Source: Candidatus Acidiferrum typicum
Lineage (GTDB): Bacteria > Acidobacteriota > Terriglobia > Acidiferrales > UBA7541
Direction: 5' to 3'
DNA length: 12,359 bases
Assembly (NCBI GenBank): GCA_025463105.1
Contig: JAOAPW010000314.1
Location: forward strand, 1 to 12,359
Below the pieces are notes generated by a model. It saw only the letters and a program-made list of their open reading frames with translations, searched no databases and was not told where the DNA came from. The position numbers were made by a program, and so were the translations under genes. Position 1 is the first letter of the stretch; each line of letters starts with the position of its first letter. Below are positions 7,087 through 12,359 of the stretch, piece by piece.

Positions 7087-7683
7087 CTACGCGGTGGCCT
7101 TGCGCTCGAGGCCCAGCGCGTCCGCCGCCTCGCGCATGGCGGCGATGCAGAAGGCGATGTGTTCATCAATGGGGATGCCCAACTCTTCGGCGCCTTTGCG
7201 CACGTCTTCGCGATTGACGCCCCGGGCGAACGCTTTATCCTTCAGCTTGCGTTTTACGGAATCGGGCTCGACCTCGAAAATACTTTTTCCCGGCTTGACC
7301 AGGGAGCAGGCGGTAAGGAATCCAGCCAATTCGTCGCAGGCAAATAAAGTGTGTTCCAGGGAAGTCTCTCGCGGGACGCCGCTGTAATCCGCGTGGGAAA
7401 GGATGGCGCGAATCATTTCCTCGGGATAGCCGCGCTCACGCAAAATTGCCGCGCCACCGGCCGGGTGCTCTTCCGTGGGGCTGTGGGCGTCGTTGGGCCA
7501 ACGTTCGTAATCGAAGTCGTGCAAAAGCGCGGTGATGCCCCAGAGATTTTCGTCGGCGCCGGTTTTGCGCGCATAGGCCCGGACACTGGCTTCGACGGCC
7601 AGAGCGTGTTTGCGCAAGCTTTCGTTTTGCGTGTATTCACACAATAGAGCCCAGGCGTCATCTCTCGATGGCAAAGCCGGCAT
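7087..7683 (-). CDS. HD-domain hydrolase
   Basis: A 198-aa soluble protein of the HD superfamily of metal-dependent phosphohydrolases. The metal-binding pattern is visible in order: His26 (RKHALAVE), His55-Asp56 (ALLHDFDYE), His73 (EEHPAGGAAILRERG), His97 (ILSHADYSG) and Asp117 (ACDELAGF). The layout resembles the HDIG-type group found as stand-alone enzymes, often annotated as predicted hydrolases acting on nucleotides or phosphate esters; the substrate cannot be read from sequence. The ATG at 7683-7681 has an excellent ribosome site, GGAGG followed by 6 nt. A paired palindrome lies about 23 bp upstream of this start, close enough to affect the leader RNA. The gene faces away from the XRE regulator at 8058 and is upstream of ispG on the same strand, 220 bp apart. 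Confidence 0.9.
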   Translation of the reverse strand: MPALPSRDDAWALLCEYTQNESLRKHALAVEASVRAYARKTGADENLWGITALLHDFDYERWPNDAHSPTEEHPAGGAAILRERGYPEEMIRAILSHADYSGVPRETSLEHTLFACDELAGFLTACSLVKPGKSIFEVEPDSVKRKLKDKAFARGVNREDVRKGAEELGIPIDEHIAFCIAAMREAADALGLERKATA

Positions 7684-7705
7684 CGTTTCCTCCGTAAAAG
7701 GCTTT

Positions 7706-7784
7706 TGTAGCGTCAGCCTTCAGGCTGACACTGTCTATGCAAACACATCAACAAATCCATGCCCGCCTGAAGGCGGGCCCTACA
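7706..7784. repeat. Paired palindrome element B (upstream of the HD gene)
   Basis: TGTAG (7706-7710), then hairpin GTCAGCCT-TC-AGGCTGAC (7712-7729); 31 bp later hairpin GCCCGCCT-GA-AGGCGGGC (7761-7778), then CTACA (7780-7784). Both have perfect 8-bp arms. The two hairpins differ from each other in arm sequence but keep the shared inner GCCT and the TC/GA loop, and the flanks TGTAG and CTACA are perfect complements. It lies in the leader or promoter of the HD gene. Confidence 0.85.
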
Positions 7785-7899
7785 GACAACTCCAGATTCT
7801 TACACAACATCTATGTTCTTTCGTTCTTAATTCCTGGTGCGGGCTCCGAATAGTGCCCTCGTACGCTATGCGGGCGCTGATTCCCATAAAGGAACTGTA

Positions 7900-8082
7900 A
7901 TGTATTCACATTATTTTACCGATTTGATGAATCGGATGGAGAAAGTACTTGACACCGGAGGCGGGAACCCCCAATATGACGGTCGCGCCAGCTGCTGCCT
8001 TCCCCTCGATCGTAGTTCCTCTCATCCGCATGCCGGAATAGTCTGCGAGGAGTACCGGTGTCGGAACAAACGAATGGTATGA
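7900..8082 (+). CDS. Possible small protein overlapping the XRE start (doubtful)
   Basis: A 60-codon frame begins at an ATG with a fair ribosome site (AAGGA, 6 nt). It encodes MYSHYFTDLMNRMEKVLDTG, then a Cys/Ser/His/Arg-rich tail without a recognisable domain, and ends 25 bp inside the XRE gene in another frame. The overlap with a good TTGACA promoter and the odd composition of the second half argue against it. The ribosome site and the helical first 18 residues are the only reasons to keep it. Confidence 0.22.
   Translation: MYSHYFTDLMNRMEKVLDTGGGNPQYDGRASCCLPLDRSSSHPHAGIVCEEYRCRNKRMV
7949..7977 (+). promoter_or_regulatory. Candidate promoter of the XRE gene
   Basis: A perfect TTGACA at 7949-7954 is followed after 17 bp by CAATAT (7972-7977, 3/6 match). 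The spacer is GC-rich (CCGGAGGCGGG). Transcription would begin near 7984, about 74 nt before the GTG start. Confidence 0.4.
8047..8060 (+). promoter_or_regulatory. Ribosome site that fixes a GTG start
   Basis: GAGGAG at 8047-8052 is 5 nt before the GTG at 8058. The two nearby in-frame ATG codons farther downstream have no ribosome site. This is why the XRE gene is started at GTG. Confidence 0.7.
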
Positions 8083-8729
8083 ACGGTACAAACGGGACAA
8101 AGGTTTCCATGGATATGGACCTCGACCGCGAAGTAATCCGTTGCAAGACATGCGGGTTAGTGCAGTATCGCACCCGCACGGGGAATTGCCGCCGGTGCCT
8201 GCGCCTGCTGCCGCCGAAGGTGGAGTTTCTTATTCCGCCTCCGGAGCCGCAGGAGCTTCCGGGCGACGACCGGCAACTCTTCGAGAAGTGGCCAAACCGC
8301 GAGACGGTGGAGAACATAGGGCAGCGTATCCGGCAGTTGCGCGAGTCGCGCGGGATGACGCAGAGCCAACTCCAGGCACGCTCGCGCGTTTCCCGGTCTT
8401 ATCTGTCGCGGATCGAAAGCGGCCAGATGACGCCCAGTCTCGGAACTCTGGAAAAGATTTCCGAAGCGCTTGGCGTTGGCTTGAACCGCTTTTTCGTTCC
8501 CGAGTCGAATGGCGAAGCTCTTCTGGAAGATCCATTCATCCAGGGACTGCGGCCTTTCTTGCGGCAGCTTGATTGGGAACAGTGGCAATCGATTCTGAAA
8601 CGTCTGGCCGCGATTAGCGACCACGTCTCCAGCGGCACGGGACCAGTGCGCCCTCTGGCACCCCCTCAGTCGGCACGAATGGAGCAGTTGACGCGTCGGA
8701 TTCATCCAGCCGCAATGGGCCATCGATAG
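8058..8729 (+). CDS. XRE-family regulator with N-terminal zinc-knuckle-like motif
   Basis: A 223-aa soluble protein. After a short Asn-Gly-Thr leader (residues 6-14), residues 29-47 carry CxxC, 11 residues, CxxC (Cys29, Cys32, Cys44, Cys47), a likely zinc ribbon. Residues about 86-147 form a clear Cro/C1-type helix-turn-helix: IGQRIRQLRESRGMTQSQLQ, then SRVSRSYLSRIESGQMTPSL and LEKISEALGVGLNRFF. The last 75 residues include two Trp-rich helices (LRPFLRQLDWEQWQSILKRL) that may mediate dimerisation. There is no cupin domain, which is the commonest partner of this HTH type. It probably represses or activates transcription, perhaps of itself and the divergent HD gene, but no operator is certain. 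The start is GTG. It converges with the GNAT gene. Confidence 0.9.
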   Translation: MSEQTNGMNGTNGTKVSMDMDLDREVIRCKTCGLVQYRTRTGNCRRCLRLLPPKVEFLIPPPEPQELPGDDRQLFEKWPNRETVENIGQRIRQLRESRGMTQSQLQARSRVSRSYLSRIESGQMTPSLGTLEKISEALGVGLNRFFVPESNGEALLEDPFIQGLRPFLRQLDWEQWQSILKRLAAISDHVSSGTGPVRPLAPPQSARMEQLTRRIHPAAMGHR

Positions 8730-8779
8730 AAATCAGAATAATAACTGCGCGAGATGGCGCGAACTTTCTTTTTTCGGGC

Positions 8780-8797
8780 GGGCTCCAAGTGGAGCCC
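8780..8797. repeat. Solitary hairpin between convergent genes
   Basis: GGGCTCCA-AG-TGGAGCCC: perfect 8-bp arms and a 2-nt loop, the same geometry as the paired palindromes but with AG in the loop and no TAG flank. It lies between the stops of the XRE (8729) and GNAT (8826) genes. No T-run follows on either strand, so it is not a standard intrinsic terminator. Confidence 0.6.
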
Positions 8798-8825
8798 ACA
8801 CCCGGACCAGGGAGAGTTCGCGTCC

Positions 8826-9386
8826 TCACGGGCTCGTGCTCGCGCCGCGAAATTCACTCGCCAGCAGTCCGTAATTCTCCAGATCGATAAATCGATTCCA
8901 CTTTCTGATGTGCTGCCGCGAAGGGCCTTCATGGCGCATCCCGATTTTTTCCAGGACGCGCTGCGAAGCGGTATTCCCCGCGAAGTGGGACGCATGAATC
9001 CTGTTCAACCGAAGAGTCTCGAACCCAAACGTGATTACAGCGCCTGCGGCTTCCGTCGCAAATCCCTGGCCCCAGTAAGGCACGCCAATCCAATAGCCGA
9101 GCTCAGCGCGCTCGTGCGCCGGTGTGATCACCAGGCCAATGGCGCCGCAGAGGTCGCCGCGCGGAGAGATCGTGACGGCAAAGGTGGCCGACCGACCCAC
9201 GCGGAATTCTTCCTCAGAGTGAGCCAGAAAACTTTGCGCGTCGTGTTCCGCGTATGGATGCGGAATGTTAGCGGTTGTGGCGGCGATTTCGCGCGCGCCT
9301 GCGAGACACACGATGGCGGGGACGTCGCCACGTTCGATAGAACGCAGCAGTAGTCGGGAAGTCCGCAATTCCTGCGGCGCGGTCAT
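8826..9386 (-). CDS. GNAT acetyltransferase, RimJ/RimL type
   Basis: A 186-aa enzyme of the GNAT superfamily (Acetyltransf_3 group), which moves the acetyl group of acetyl-CoA to an amine, often the N-terminus of a ribosomal or other protein; its substrate here is unknown. The N-terminus has the typical LRTSRLLLRSIERGDVPAI; motif A is AELGYWIGVPYWGQGFATEA (94-113) with the QGFATEA pyrophosphate loop; motif B is NTASQRVLEKIGMRHEG (138-154). Length is normal. The ATG at 9386-9384 lacks a good ribosome site, and a 6-bp palindrome covers it; a seven-codon frame (ATGATG... to TGA) upstream overlaps this ATG. The gene is convergent with the XRE gene and lies 324 bp downstream of the Gly-rich gene, with a probable terminator between them. 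Confidence 0.92.
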   Translation of the reverse strand: MTAPQELRTSRLLLRSIERGDVPAIVCLAGAREIAATTANIPHPYAEHDAQSFLAHSEEEFRVGRSATFAVTISPRGDLCGAIGLVITPAHERAELGYWIGVPYWGQGFATEAAGAVITFGFETLRLNRIHASHFAGNTASQRVLEKIGMRHEGPSRQHIRKWNRFIDLENYGLLASEFRGASTSP

Positions 9387-9400
9387 GCCATTGTTGGCAT
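9385..9400. promoter_or_regulatory. Palindrome over the GNAT start codon
   Basis: ATGCCA-TTGT-TGGCAT is a perfect 6-bp inverted repeat that includes two bases of the GNAT start codon. In RNA it could mask the start; as DNA it could bind a dimeric protein. On the minus strand the same bases hold a micro-frame ATG ATG CCA ACA ATG GCA TGA whose stop overlaps the GNAT ATG. Confidence 0.35.
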
Positions 9401-9580
9401 CATGGAATTTCTGCCGCTTTCTCTACGAGAGGCAAGGTTTTTTTCGGAATCGGCCAGAAACGCCCCTCACGTACGAAAAGCCGGTTGGCAAACGTAAATC
9501 CAGCACGTCAGCGGATAACAGTTTGCAGAAAATGTCAGTTTTTCGCAACGGAATGGAAAAGTGAGTGGTGACTCAGCTTG

Positions 9581-9622
9581 AAAAAAGCCTGCCGTCTCCG
9601 TCCCGAAACACACGGGACAGAG
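9581..9622 (-). terminator. Probable terminator of the Gly-rich gene
   Basis: On the minus strand CTCTGTCCCG (9622-9613) pairs with CGGGACGGAG (9605-9596) around a 7-nt loop, 10 pairs with one U-G. A run of six T (9586-9581) follows 9 nt later. The gap is longer than ideal, but CGGCAG directly beside the T-run can also pair with CTGCCG from 9655-9650. Confidence 0.5.
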
Positions 9623-9683
9623 GGTCCTCTACATAACCATCCGTGTTTGCGGCAGTTGTAGAGGCCGCCCGTTTTTGGGGCGG
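9581..9683 (-). ncRNA. Cluster of stacked hairpins: possible structured RNA or 3' UTR
   Basis: Three hairpins follow one another: CCGCCC/GGGCGG (9665-9670, 9678-9683), CCTCTACA/TGTAGAGG (9626-9633, 9657-9664, perfect) and the 10-bp terminator stem (9596-9605, 9613-9622). CTGCCG at 9589-9594 can pair with CGGCAG at 9650-9655, which lies in the loop of the second hairpin, giving a pseudoknot or an alternative fold. It ends in a T-run on the minus strand. No known RNA family is recognised. Confidence 0.3.
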
Positions 9684-9710
9684 GCAGTTGTTTGTTCTCT
9701 CTAACGAGTT

Positions 9711-11417
9711 CTAATTAAAATCAGAACTGCTTGAAACATCTCCGGGAGCGCTGTAGCCGTTTCCGACGCCGCCAAAGTAACCGCCGCCACCCCAAGCCAT
9801 TGGATAAGTTGGATAGGGCGCGCAATATCCGCTAAAGGACCAGCCCGGCCTGCCGAAACTCACGCCCCCGCCACACGCTGGGCCGACCGCTGCACCAAAT
9901 CCAACGTTAGACCCGGCGAAGCCGCCCTGATCGTTTCCATTTGACACCAGCGCAGAAACGATCGAGCTTGCAGCGAACGCCAGCACGTTTGCTCCCAGAA
10001 ACGCCGGTCCTCCGAGGAGGGATGGTCCTACGCGAAGCAATCCACCAAAGAGCAAGTTCGGAATGATCGACAAATCCGACCCAATGAACGAACCGCCGAA
10101 GCCTGAATGGCCGAATCCTGAATTACCAAAATCGTAGCCGCCGAAGCCCGAGTTGCTGAATCGAGATCCGCCAAAATTTGATATCGAGCGGCCGGAAGAA
10201 AATGACGAGAATGACGAGTATCGTGACCCGCCCCGCAGATCCGACGAAAAGCGGTTCGCGCCGAATCCCATGCGCGCCTCGTGTGCGTACGAAGGTGTCC
10301 CGCGGTTCCGGCCGAATGACGACCATCCTGAAGAGCCAAAATTGTGATTTCCTGTATATTCATTTCTTGAATTTCCAAGCGAACGCCATTGTCCGTCAGA
10401 TCGCGCATTGCTCGCATAGCCGCGAGACATTTGCGCCCCGCCACCACGGCTCATCCCGCCGAAGGAATTCCACCCACCGCCCGTCGCATTTCCCCAGCTG
10501 CGTGCTGAGGTGGGCATCGACCTGCCACCCGAGTTTCCAAATGAATGCCATCCGCCCGCGTTGCCGCCGTAGTTTCGCGCATCCGAGTTTCGCGACATTG
10601 ATTGCCAACCTCCGGAGCGATCGAAATTGCGAGAAGACGCGGAGGAGCCGAAATTGCCAGAGCCTGCATACGACCCGAAACCTCTACCTCCGGACCCGGA
10701 ACTTTTATTTCCGAATGAACCGGAACCTCCTCCTCCAAAATTAGAATTGCGTCCGGAATTCCCTGACTGGCGAGAAAACAATCCACCCGATCTTGCGAGC
10801 GAGCGGTCATTCATTCTTCCGCCGCTTGCGTAACCCCCGCCATAGGAATTACCGTAAGAGCCTCCACCGCGTTTGGCGCTGAAATTTCCGCCGCCCTTAA
10901 AATTACCGCTGCCGTACGAGTTTCCTCCGCCTGCTCCTCCGAATGAGCCGGAACTTCCTCCTCCAAAATTAGGATTGCGCGCGGAATTGCCTGACTGGCG
11001 AGAAAGAAATCCACCCGATCTTGCGAGTGAGCGGTCATTCATTCTTCCACCGCTTGCGTAACCTCCTCCATACGAGCCACCGTAAGAGCCTCCTCCGCCT
11101 TTGGCGTTGAAGCTTCCGCCGCTCTTAAAATTACCGCCGCCATTGTACGAGCTTCCTCCGCGGAAACCGCCGCCGTACGAGCCACCGGAGGAGTGTCCGC
11201 CGCCTTTGAAGCTGAAGTTTCCGCCGCCGCGTGAGCCGCCGCTCTTGAAACCACCGCCGCCACGGGAACTCCCTCCATGGGACCCGCCTCCGCCATGAGA
11301 GCCACCACCATTGTGAGAGCCGCCGTCCCGCCGGGCAGACGCAGGCATCGGCACGCAAGCAAAAATCAGCGCAGCAATAATCGTAAACGATATTTTCAAG
11401 AACGCAGATTTCGTCAT
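9711..11417 (-). CDS. Large secreted Gly/Ser/Asn-rich repetitive protein
   Basis: A 568-aa exported low-complexity protein. The frame is open to 11444, but the ATG at 11417-11415 is chosen because GGAGGG lies about 7 nt upstream and a signal peptide follows (MTKSAFLK, hydrophobic core, PASA at 25-28; IFAC at 18-21 is a poor lipobox). Residues 30-440 are Gly, Ser, Asn, Arg and aromatic rich, with GGGSHGG, SYGGGY and NFGGS units. Residues 103-160 and 179-236 are near-identical copies that include GGGYASGGRMNDRSLARSGG. The C-terminal part has a hydrophobic block (about 446-492, SIIPNLLFGGLLRVGP onward) and two cysteines (515, 532), then a Gly/Tyr/Pro-rich end. Function unknown; a surface, matrix or adhesive role is only a guess. 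Its ATG overlaps the TGA of the phosphatidyltransferase (ATGA), so translation is coupled. Confidence 0.85.
   Translation of the reverse strand: MTKSAFLKISFTIIAALIFACVPMPASARRDGGSHNGGGSHGGGGSHGGSSRGGGGFKSGGSRGGGNFSFKGGGHSSGGSYGGGFRGGSSYNGGGNFKSGGSFNAKGGGGSYGGSYGGGYASGGRMNDRSLARSGGFLSRQSGNSARNPNFGGGSSGSFGGAGGGNSYGSGNFKGGGNFSAKRGGGSYGNSYGGGYASGGRMNDRSLARSGGLFSRQSGNSGRNSNFGGGGSGSFGNKSSGSGGRGFGSYAGSGNFGSSASSRNFDRSGGWQSMSRNSDARNYGGNAGGWHSFGNSGGRSMPTSARSWGNATGGGWNSFGGMSRGGGAQMSRGYASNARSDGQWRSLGNSRNEYTGNHNFGSSGWSSFGRNRGTPSYAHEARMGFGANRFSSDLRGGSRYSSFSSFSSGRSISNFGGSRFSNSGFGGYDFGNSGFGHSGFGGSFIGSDLSIIPNLLFGGLLRVGPSLLGGPAFLGANVLAFAASSIVSALVSNGNDQGGFAGSNVGFGAAVGPACGGGVSFGRPGWSFSGYCAPYPTYPMAWGGGGYFGGVGNGYSAPGDVSSSSDFN
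10710..11111 (-). repeat. 228-bp tandem duplication inside the Gly-rich gene
   Basis: Copy 1 (about 10938-11111, residues 103-160) and copy 2 (about 10710-10883, residues 179-236) are offset by exactly 228 bp, 76 codons. The most conserved block encodes ASGGRMNDRSLARSGG. Differences such as FLSRQ against LFSRQ and ARNPN against GRNSN show that the duplication is not very recent. Confidence 0.85.
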
Positions 11418-12196
11418 TTCAGTCCCTCCGCACTGCGATTGCAAAACATCGGAGATGAATCAAGCGACTCCGCGCGATAAAGTTTCACCGTATTTAAAAT
11501 CGTCGAAACAATGAGCATCAGCGACATCCCCGAGATGGCGACGATGCCTCCTACATCAAAAACGCGATAGGACGAGCCAAAAACTCGCGCGCCAGGATGA
11601 AACCACAACGCCGCGTTTCCCAGCGCCAGCAAAATCCGGATTTCCGTCGGTCCAAATTTTGCGAAGGAGAGTCGAAATGTCCCCAGAGTGTATGCGGCTA
11701 GATAAACCTCGACCGACAACATCAGAAACGCCAAAAACATCCCGAGTACGATGCGCCAGTCAACAATTCCAGAAATCGCCAAACCTCCCATTAAAAAAAA
11801 TCCGCCCAGTGTGTCAATCATGTGGTCCACATAGAAACCGTATCGCGGCCGCTGCCGATTGCGAAGCCGGGCGAGTGTTCCGTCCAAGCTGTCGCCAAAC
11901 CAGTTCAGGGCCAGAAAAATCGTGGCTAAAATGAGTCCCACGCGATTTGTACGCGCCAGCGCGTAGCTTGCGCCGGCAAAAATCATTGCCGCAAATCCGA
12001 TGAGTGTCAGGTGATCGGAATTCATCCATGAAGGCAACCGTGCCGCGAGCCACGCGAGCGCCCTACGCTCGGCTCGCGCCGTAAAACTTTCCTGCAGGCG
12101 AATCGCATTTGCAAACGGAATGCATTCCCTCGCGTCGCGCCGCGGAATCGCCCGCATAGGCAAATTGCTGATCCGCATATCTCGCATCTCTGTCAT
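11414..12196 (-). CDS. CDP-alcohol phosphatidyltransferase family membrane protein
   Basis: A 260-aa integral membrane enzyme of the CDP-alcohol phosphatidyltransferase family, which moves a phosphatidyl or similar group from a CDP-activated lipid to an alcohol. The full signature is present: Asp102, Asp105-Gly106, Ala109-Arg110, Gly120, Asp124 and Asp128 (GDSLDGTLAR, nine residues, GFYVDHMID). About five to six hydrophobic segments are visible, from DHLTLIGFAAMIFAGASYAL (61-80) to VGGIVAISGMSLMLIVSTIL (215-234). The first 58 residues are cytoplasmic and basic. The acceptor alcohol (glycerol phosphate, inositol phosphate, serine or other) cannot be told from sequence. The frame continues upstream to 12358, but those codons read through a palindrome; ATG 12196-12194 has GGAG 7 nt upstream. 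Its TGA overlaps the next gene by 4 bp. Confidence 0.9.
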   Translation of the reverse strand: MTEMRDMRISNLPMRAIPRRDARECIPFANAIRLQESFTARAERRALAWLAARLPSWMNSDHLTLIGFAAMIFAGASYALARTNRVGLILATIFLALNWFGDSLDGTLARLRNRQRPRYGFYVDHMIDTLGGFFLMGGLAISGIVDWRIVLGMFLAFLMLSVEVYLAAYTLGTFRLSFAKFGPTEIRILLALGNAALWFHPGARVFGSSYRVFDVGGIVAISGMSLMLIVSTILNTVKLYRAESLDSSPMFCNRSAEGLK

Positions 12197-12229
12197 GAAT
12201 AAGCTCCAAACAATCGGAATTGCTTTTAA

Positions 12230-12311
12230 TAGCACAGACTTCAGTCTGTGTGCTTTTTCTAAACCCAACCCAAAACGCAAATTAAACCCACACAGACTGA
12301 AGTCTGTGCTA
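12230..12311. repeat. Paired palindrome element C (upstream of the phosphatidyltransferase)
   Basis: TAG (12230-12232), hairpin CACAGACT-TC-AGTCTGTG (12233-12250), 40 bp of A/C-rich spacer, hairpin CACAGACT-GA-AGTCTGTG (12291-12308), then CTA (12309-12311). Both hairpins use the same 8-bp arm, so the whole is also a long inverted repeat. It lies 34 bp before the start codon of the phosphatidyltransferase, within its leader or promoter. Confidence 0.85.
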
Positions 12312-12359
12312 CCGCACCGCGGACGACGCTCGCGAAACTCCGCCAAGAACGGCCGCACG

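Larger units (their letters stand above)
7684..8057. other. Divergent region between HD hydrolase and XRE regulator
   Basis: 374 bp. It holds palindrome element B near the HD start, an A/T-richer part at 7785-7850 with no clear signal, the possible small frame at 7900, and a candidate promoter for the XRE gene. No RNA gene is recognised. Confidence 0.5.
9387..9710. other. Intergenic region between GNAT and Gly-rich genes
   Basis: 324 bp. The half next to the GNAT gene (9387-9580) has no certain signal beyond the start-codon palindrome. The other half (9581-9683) holds three stacked hairpins and an oligo-A/T tract, listed separately. Confidence 0.5.

Noticed and set aside
8771..8800. Intrinsic terminator between the XRE and GNAT genes
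   Set aside because: The T-rich stretch lies before, not after, the stem on the plus strand, and on the minus strand the stem is followed by A residues.
10178..11298. Pro-rich reading frames on the plus strand across the Gly-rich gene
   Set aside because: Poly-Pro is what antisense reading of GGN glycine codons gives. They have no ribosome sites or signal peptides, while the minus-strand protein has both.
10700..11300. Repeated short units that might suggest a CRISPR array
   Set aside because: The repeats are in-frame Gly-rich codons of variable spacing, with no constant repeat and unique spacers.
12197..12358. N-terminal extension of the phosphatidyltransferase
   Set aside because: It is a translation of palindrome C; the ATG at 12196 has a ribosome site.

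Overview
The window (about 12.4 kb, GC-rich, all genes bacterial) looks like chromosomal DNA of an Acidobacteriota (Terriglobia/Koribacter-like) organism. This is inference, from the style of the proteins: a secreted protein joining a carboxypeptidase-like regulatory domain to TPRs, an XRE regulator with an Asn-Gly-Thr rich leader, and many short 'TAG-stem-TC-stem' palindromes between genes. I see no rRNA, tRNA, CRISPR array, transposase or phage gene.

Layout from left to right. 1-1001 (minus): a secreted alpha/beta-hydrolase esterase, cut at its C-terminal end by the window edge. 1207-2292 (plus): exported regulatory-like/TPR protein, divergent from the esterase. 2557-2722 (plus): a small membrane-protein reading frame that seems broken by a +1 shift in a C-run. 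2779-5106 (plus): a two-gene signalling unit, a MEDS-domain sensor directly followed (TAA then ATG) by a GAF-PAS histidine kinase. No response regulator lies in the window. Downstream of the kinase, a pair of TAGGG-type boxes sits just ahead of a plausible -35/-10 and a 51-65 aa hypothetical protein (up to 5563). 5607-6866 (minus): ispG, of the MEP isoprenoid pathway. 7087-7683 (minus): HD-domain hydrolase. 8058-8729 (plus): XRE regulator with an N-terminal CxxC...CxxC knuckle, divergent from the HD gene. 8826-9386 (minus): RimJ/RimL-like GNAT acetyltransferase. 9711-11417 (minus): a large secreted Gly/Ser/Asn-rich protein with a 228-bp internal duplication. 11414-12196 (minus): a CDP-alcohol phosphatidyltransferase whose TGA overlaps the ATG of the Gly-rich gene.

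Most genes are unrelated single-gene housekeeping or accessory units. Two groups probably work together: MEDS plus kinase (and perhaps the small gene behind the TAGGG boxes), and the phosphatidyltransferase plus Gly-rich protein (translationally coupled, both envelope-related).

The most unusual non-coding signal is a set of three paired palindromes (6974-7042, 7706-7784, 12230-12311). They share one design: TAG, 8-9 bp arm, TC, arm; then arm, GA, arm, CTA. The arm sequences are different each time. Each pair lies upstream of a minus-strand start codon. A second non-coding region of interest is a cluster of stacked hairpins with an oligo-T tract at 9581-9683. These two, and the kinase-linked operator-like boxes, are the best leads; nothing else here looks like a new system.
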